Shown here: one piece after another, positions 7,872 through 10,199 of the stretch
Layout: every line of letters begins with the position of its first letter
How positions within the stretch are numbered: position 1 is the stretch's first letter
Position numbers and translations under genes: made by a program
Assembly: GCA_046153985.1 (NCBI GenBank)
Contig: JBJXFD010000017.1
Coordinates: 1-10,199, forward strand
Direction of reading: 5' to 3'
From: JABWAJ01 sp046153985
GTDB taxonomy: Bacteria > Bacteroidota > Bacteroidia > Chitinophagales > Saprospiraceae
DNA: 10,199 bases
Notes under the pieces: generated by a model
Databases searched by the model: none
Seen by the model: the letters and a program-made list of their open reading frames with translations, nothing else
Told to the model about the DNA's origin: nothing

Positions 7872-8010
7872 TATATTTTTATTGTTTTGGGTTTTGGTGG
7901 GTGAAAGTACCGGCAACATGTGTTAGAGCTTGTTCGGGAATTCACCAATCGGCTACGGCACACTGCTGTGTGCATCCCTTCACTTGAATACCCGCTGGGC
8001 ATTCACCACG
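7872..8010. other. Spacer between lipoprotein gene and relic
   Basis: The 5' side of the lipoprotein gene contains no exact promoter match; minus-strand TACTTTCA near 7897-7904 is the closest. A perfect hairpin GCACAC-TGCT-GTGTGC lies at 7958-7973, and the word ATTCACCA occurs twice (about 7940 and 8001). A plus-strand frame opens at 7930 but its first 27 codons look like spacer DNA, not protein. Confidence 0.4.
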
Positions 8011-8393
8011 ATGCCGCGTCGTGAAAATAAAGAAAATATCAGAAATCGGATAACCGAACTTGGCAAATATTTTATCCAAAGGTGTAACCTCACCGGAAGA
8101 AATCGTTTTAACGACTATGGAATGAATTCAACACAAGCCGGACAAATTTTACTTGAAACGGCGTTGCCATAACCCGGCATTTATACCGTGATGGCAATGA
8201 TTTTCAACCATCGCTCCGTATGGATGAAATTCAATTGCTGGCTTCTTATCTGTACGCAATCAAAAAGCATTTTTATCATGCCGGCGACTGGATGGCATTA
8301 GGCGCAGATTTTTTTGATTTCGCCATGGATATTGAGTTTAAATTAGATATGGGCAGTCGGAAAATTTATGTGAAACAGGCGCGGCCTTATTGA
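8011..8393 (+). pseudogene. Relic of a PEP/pyruvate-binding-domain protein (C-terminal end)
   Basis: Bases 8169-8393 read without interruption as HLYRDGNDFQPSL, then a helix ASYLYAIKKHFYH, then AMDIEFKLD and the terminal IYVKQARPY with a stop. That ending is characteristic of the PEP/pyruvate-binding (pyruvate phosphate dikinase N-terminal, ATP-grasp-like) domain, where the KQARP strand closes the nucleotide site. This reading frame has no start codon and is closed by a stop at 8154. The coding-like stretch before it (8011-8168, with IRNRITELGKYF and STQAGQILLETALP) lies in the next frame, and one missing base near 8168 would join them as ...ALP-ITRHLYRDG. So at least one frameshift and loss of most of the 5' part are indicated. 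The last seven bases overlap the end of the opposing methyltransferase gene. The family call rests mainly on the C-terminal motif. Confidence 0.55.
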
Positions 8394-9175
8394 CTTCCCT
8401 TTTTTCCATACAGCAGCAACCTTTTAAAAGCATAAATCGCAGGAAACCTCTTAAATGCCTGATCAATCCGGCTTTTATACTCGGATACAAAAAGTTTTTG
8501 TTCGCTTTCAGACAACCTTTCCAAGTAAGGAATTAAGGCTGAACCGGAGATGAAATCGAATAACTTTTCCGGGGCTTCGGCGATGATTGGATAAACCTTT
8601 TGGATGATTTGAATTTCTTTTAGCCCGCACTCAAACATGATTTGTGCGTAATCATCCATACTTAATACAGGCGATTCTCTTTTCCAATTGGCCAAAAAAT
8701 CAGAGAAGGGTTTTTTTTGCACCAGGTCTAATAAGATTTTGTTGAGCAGGTTTTCTCTTTGAACCGGCATTTGCACGGCAAACTGACCATGGTCGCTTAA
8801 CTGTGAGATTAACTTAGGGAACAATTCCCAGTGATTGTCAGACCATTGCAATGCAGCGTTGCTGAAAATCAAATCCCAGTTTCGATTCGTGTCTGAAGCA
8901 ATAAATTCTTCAACCGAAGCATTTTTAAAATGCAGGTTATTGTGCTCCCATTCCTTACTTTTTGAAAGCATTTCACGCGAAGGATCAATGCCCCAAAAAA
9001 CTGCTTTGTCAAATTTTTTAGATAAGATACTTGTTTGTTCTCCTGTGCCACATCCTATGTCTACGCAATTTTTTAACTGATTTTCGGATATCAACTCCAT
9101 CAAATCAAAAAAAGGTTGGTATCGGATGTTTTTAAATTGATTGTATGTTTTTGGGTTCCAAGGCATGCCAATCAT
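8387..9175 (-). CDS. tam: Trans-aconitate 2-methyltransferase-like SAM methyltransferase
   Basis: The 262-residue protein is a class I S-adenosylmethionine-dependent methyltransferase closest in pattern to Tam, which methylates trans-aconitate (a spontaneous by-product of the citric acid cycle) in the cytoplasm. The Tam-type N-terminus PWNPKTYNQFKNIRYQP (5-21) matches the W-P-Y-F-R-P spacing of that group. Motif I is VDIGCGTGEQT (38-48), the acidic ribose ligand is Asp64 in GIDPS, NASVEEF (85-91) sits at the adenine end, and WDLIFSNAALQW (100-111) is motif IV. The C-terminal part is the helical lid. The ATG at 9175 overlaps the TGA of the open frame before it; an ATG at 9166 would shorten the protein by three. 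The substrate is not proven by sequence, and a relative with another small-acid substrate is possible. It is the last gene of the minus-strand run. Confidence 0.8.
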   Translation of the reverse strand: MIGMPWNPKTYNQFKNIRYQPFFDLMELISENQLKNCVDIGCGTGEQTSILSKKFDKAVFWGIDPSREMLSKSKEWEHNNLHFKNASVEEFIASDTNRNWDLIFSNAALQWSDNHWELFPKLISQLSDHGQFAVQMPVQRENLLNKILLDLVQKKPFSDFLANWKRESPVLSMDDYAQIMFECGLKEIQIIQKVYPIIAEAPEKLFDFISGSALIPYLERLSESEQKLFVSEYKSRIDQAFKRFPAIYAFKRLLLYGKKGSQ

Positions 9176-9345
9176 GTTTTCTTAATATTCGAATCAGTGT
9201 ATGTCACCCGTTTTTTATTGCCAATAAGTTCAAATTTCTGATATTTTGAAAAGTCTCCGTTCCCATAGTTTAGCGTGTCAACTTCCATATCTTTTGGTAA
9301 GTTGAATGGCCATGTTAGCGGTTCGTTGTTTTTAATTTGTACTTT
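9172..9345 (-). pseudogene. Startless 57-codon open frame ahead of tam
   Basis: On the minus strand a frame runs from just after a TGA (9348-9346) to the TGA at 9174-9172, which overlaps the tam ATG as ATGA. Its product reads like protein: NNEPLTWPFNLPKDMEVD, then LNYGNGDFSKYQKFELIG, then NKKRVTYTDSNIKKT. It has no ATG, GTG or TTG except an internal ATG leaving 37 residues, and begins within the end of the DUF6958 gene in the -1 frame. It could be the 3' relic of a lost gene, a gene with a rare ATT start near 9336, or a -1 frameshift extension of the DUF6958 protein at its AAAAAC run. I do not recognise the family. Confidence 0.4.
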
Positions 9346-9605
9346 TCAGGTTTTGATTTAGTTCGTTCAATTATGCCCCTAGCTTCTAAATCAAGTTTTA
9401 CGGTTTCCCCATACCACTGAACACCGCCTTCAAAATTATCTTTTACCCGTGAGTATAGTGCTTCCATCAATTCAGTGTGTGTCAATTCAGCTTCGCTCAA
9501 TATGCTTAAAATATTTTCTTTTATGAATTCGTACTTTTCCAGAGAGATTTTTTTATTGGTCTTCCCTGGCTTTGGGTGCAAGGTTTGGATGTGTTTTGAT
9601 TCCAT
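9315..9605 (-). CDS. DUF6958 family small protein
   Basis: A 96-residue protein of a small uncharacterised family. The arrangement of PGKTNKKISLEKYEFIKENI (13-32), a helix after LTHTELMEAL (41-50), W64 and the signature VKLDLEARGIIER (69-81), ending in a Lys/Tyr strand (KPEKYKLK), resembles a compact winged-helix-like fold. Whether it binds DNA is not known. The ATG at 9605 lies five bases after the stop of the DUF4287 gene, so the two are surely co-transcribed. The length agrees with family members as I recall them, which argues that the TAA at 9317-9315 is the genuine end, not a frameshift. The family assignment is from memory of the signature. Confidence 0.7.
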   Translation of the reverse strand: MESKHIQTLHPKPGKTNKKISLEKYEFIKENILSILSEAELTHTELMEALYSRVKDNFEGGVQWYGETVKLDLEARGIIERTKSKPEKYKLKTTNR

Positions 9606-9610
9606 TCTTG

Positions 9611-9829
9611 TTACTCAGTTTTTCCTTTGAATATTGCGTAAATTGCCATAGCGTGTCCGTGTCCTAATTCAAATTCGTCTTTAAGCCAATTTGTAATTTC
9701 GGTTGCTTTTACAGTTTTTAAAAGTTGCCCATTTTGCAGGAACCCCTTTTCTTCTGCAAGTTTCTTAAAGTCGTCAGGGCTTTTACCTGTTTTAACTTTA
9801 ATGTTGTCAATGTATGCTTGAAACGACAT
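9611..9829 (-). CDS. DUF4287 family small protein
   Basis: This 72-residue protein matches DUF4287 over its length: it starts MSFQAYIDNIKVKTGKSPDD, continues with FKKLAEEKGF, then a VKATEITNWLKDEF helix, and ends in the signature LGHGHAMAIYAIFKG. The family is uncharacterised, made of short helical proteins often found alone or fused to DUF5655. The start at 9829 fits the family exactly. The leader is AT-rich without a Shine-Dalgarno, and a -7-like promoter box lies 60 bases upstream, so this gene may head its own transcript with DUF6958 and tam. Confidence 0.85.
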   Translation of the reverse strand: MSFQAYIDNIKVKTGKSPDDFKKLAEEKGFLQNGQLLKTVKATEITNWLKDEFELGHGHAMAIYAIFKGKTE

Positions 9830-9888
9830 AATGATTCAAATTTTGGATTAATAAATGTGAGGAGCTAATAGCGATTTGTGCGCTTAGA

Positions 9889-9896
9889 CAAAAGTA
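9889..9896 (-). promoter_or_regulatory. Possible -7 promoter element ahead of DUF4287
   Basis: The minus strand reads TACTTTTG, an exact TAnnTTTG match, in the 82-base gap between the DUF4265-type gene and DUF4287. It lies 60 bases before the ATG. There is no obvious TTG at -33, since the upstream part is a T-run and the end of the preceding gene. This weakens the call. Confidence 0.4.
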
Positions 9897-9911
9897 AAAA
9901 AAATACCTACA

Positions 9912-10199
9912 TCACCGTCTGTGTCCGTCCGCTAAACAAGATTCTGCGTACTCAATGGTCTCCTGTGCTTCCAACTCGTCAAGTTGTTGTTTGATTTTTC
10001 TATAGTCAACAGTGGAAGGAACCTCCATTGAAAAATAACCGTCATGTACTTTTTCCGAAACGCAGCCCTGGTCGTGGAACAAGTTCCGGATCTGGTCTAC
10101 GTCCTTGGATTTATCTATTAACACCACTTGAATGGTTGAGTTACCTGAAAATTCAATGGTCTTGCGATAAGTCAGCATTGCTTCATCGTTGTCAAACTC
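9912..10199 (-). CDS. DUF4265-type protein, C-terminal part (cut by window edge)
   Basis: The minus-strand frame has an ATG at 10178 but stays open to the right edge, where seven more codons read EFDNDEA. These continue naturally into MLTYRKTIEFSGNSTIQVV, so the real start is very likely beyond the window. The visible 95 residues resemble the second half of DUF4265 proteins: the FSGNSTIQVV strand, an alpha/beta unit with DQIRNLFHDQGCVSEK, the YFSMEVPSTVDYRKIKQQLD segment and a C-terminal acidic IEYAESCL helix. This is a ferredoxin-like small domain of unknown function. It lies upstream of DUF4287 in the same direction, 82 bases away. The family call is moderately sure. Confidence 0.6.
   Translation of the reverse strand, partial: EFDNDEAMLTYRKTIEFSGNSTIQVVLIDKSKDVDQIRNLFHDQGCVSEKVHDGYFSMEVPSTVDYRKIKQQLDELEAQETIEYAESCLADGHRR

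Noticed and set aside
7930..8010. First 27 codons of an 80-codon plus-strand open frame as a separate small gene
   Set aside because: The sequence holds a hairpin and repeated words and reads unlike protein; only the part from about 8011 looks coding and fits the relic.
9830..9911. Possible integron attC site or cassette boundary among small genes
   Set aside because: No RYYYAAC/GTTRRRY pair with the needed inner boxes was found here or near 9176-9314, and no integrase is present.

Overview
The window looks like chromosomal DNA of a Bacteroidota bacterium, perhaps a saprospirian, chitinophagal or cytophagal lineage. This is inferred from three things. Most genes lack a Shine-Dalgarno sequence. 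Three upstream regions contain the Bacteroidota -7 promoter consensus TAnnTTTG. The intergenic spacers are packed with inverted and tandem repeats of the kind common in these genomes. No rRNA, tRNA, CRISPR array, transposase or integrase was seen.

Left and middle (1-6882) is a housekeeping-like region of moderate GC. In order it holds: a repeat-rich spacer; a serine O-acetyltransferase (cysE family, +); a convergent spacer with a short tandem repeat, a terminator hairpin and a long palindrome; the ribosome-associated GTPase typA/bipA (-); a spacer with the typA promoter and a pair of inverted REP-like repeats; a two-gene minus-strand unit (DUF1990/UPF0548 protein, then a YndJ-like membrane protein) joined by an ATGA overlap; and a divergent UbiD-family prenyl-FMN decarboxylase (+).

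A spacer of about 300 bases (6883-7178) holds a nested inverted-repeat structure. Beyond it the base composition becomes clearly more AT-rich and the gene content becomes accessory. There is an orphan lipoprotein (-), a frameshifted relic of the C-terminal end of a PEP/pyruvate-binding-domain protein (+), and a run of minus-strand genes: a DUF4265-type protein cut by the right edge, DUF4287, DUF6958, a startless 57-codon open frame, and a trans-aconitate-methyltransferase-like protein.

The main functional links are biosynthetic and maintenance roles (cysteine supply, ribosome assembly or stress GTPase, prenyl-FMN decarboxylation) on the left, and a probable small-gene operon of unknown function on the right. 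I found no convincing new defence or mobile system. The most interesting features are the repeats, above all one whose arm supplies the last eight codons of the YndJ-like gene, and the open frame without a start codon that overlaps the start of the methyltransferase gene.
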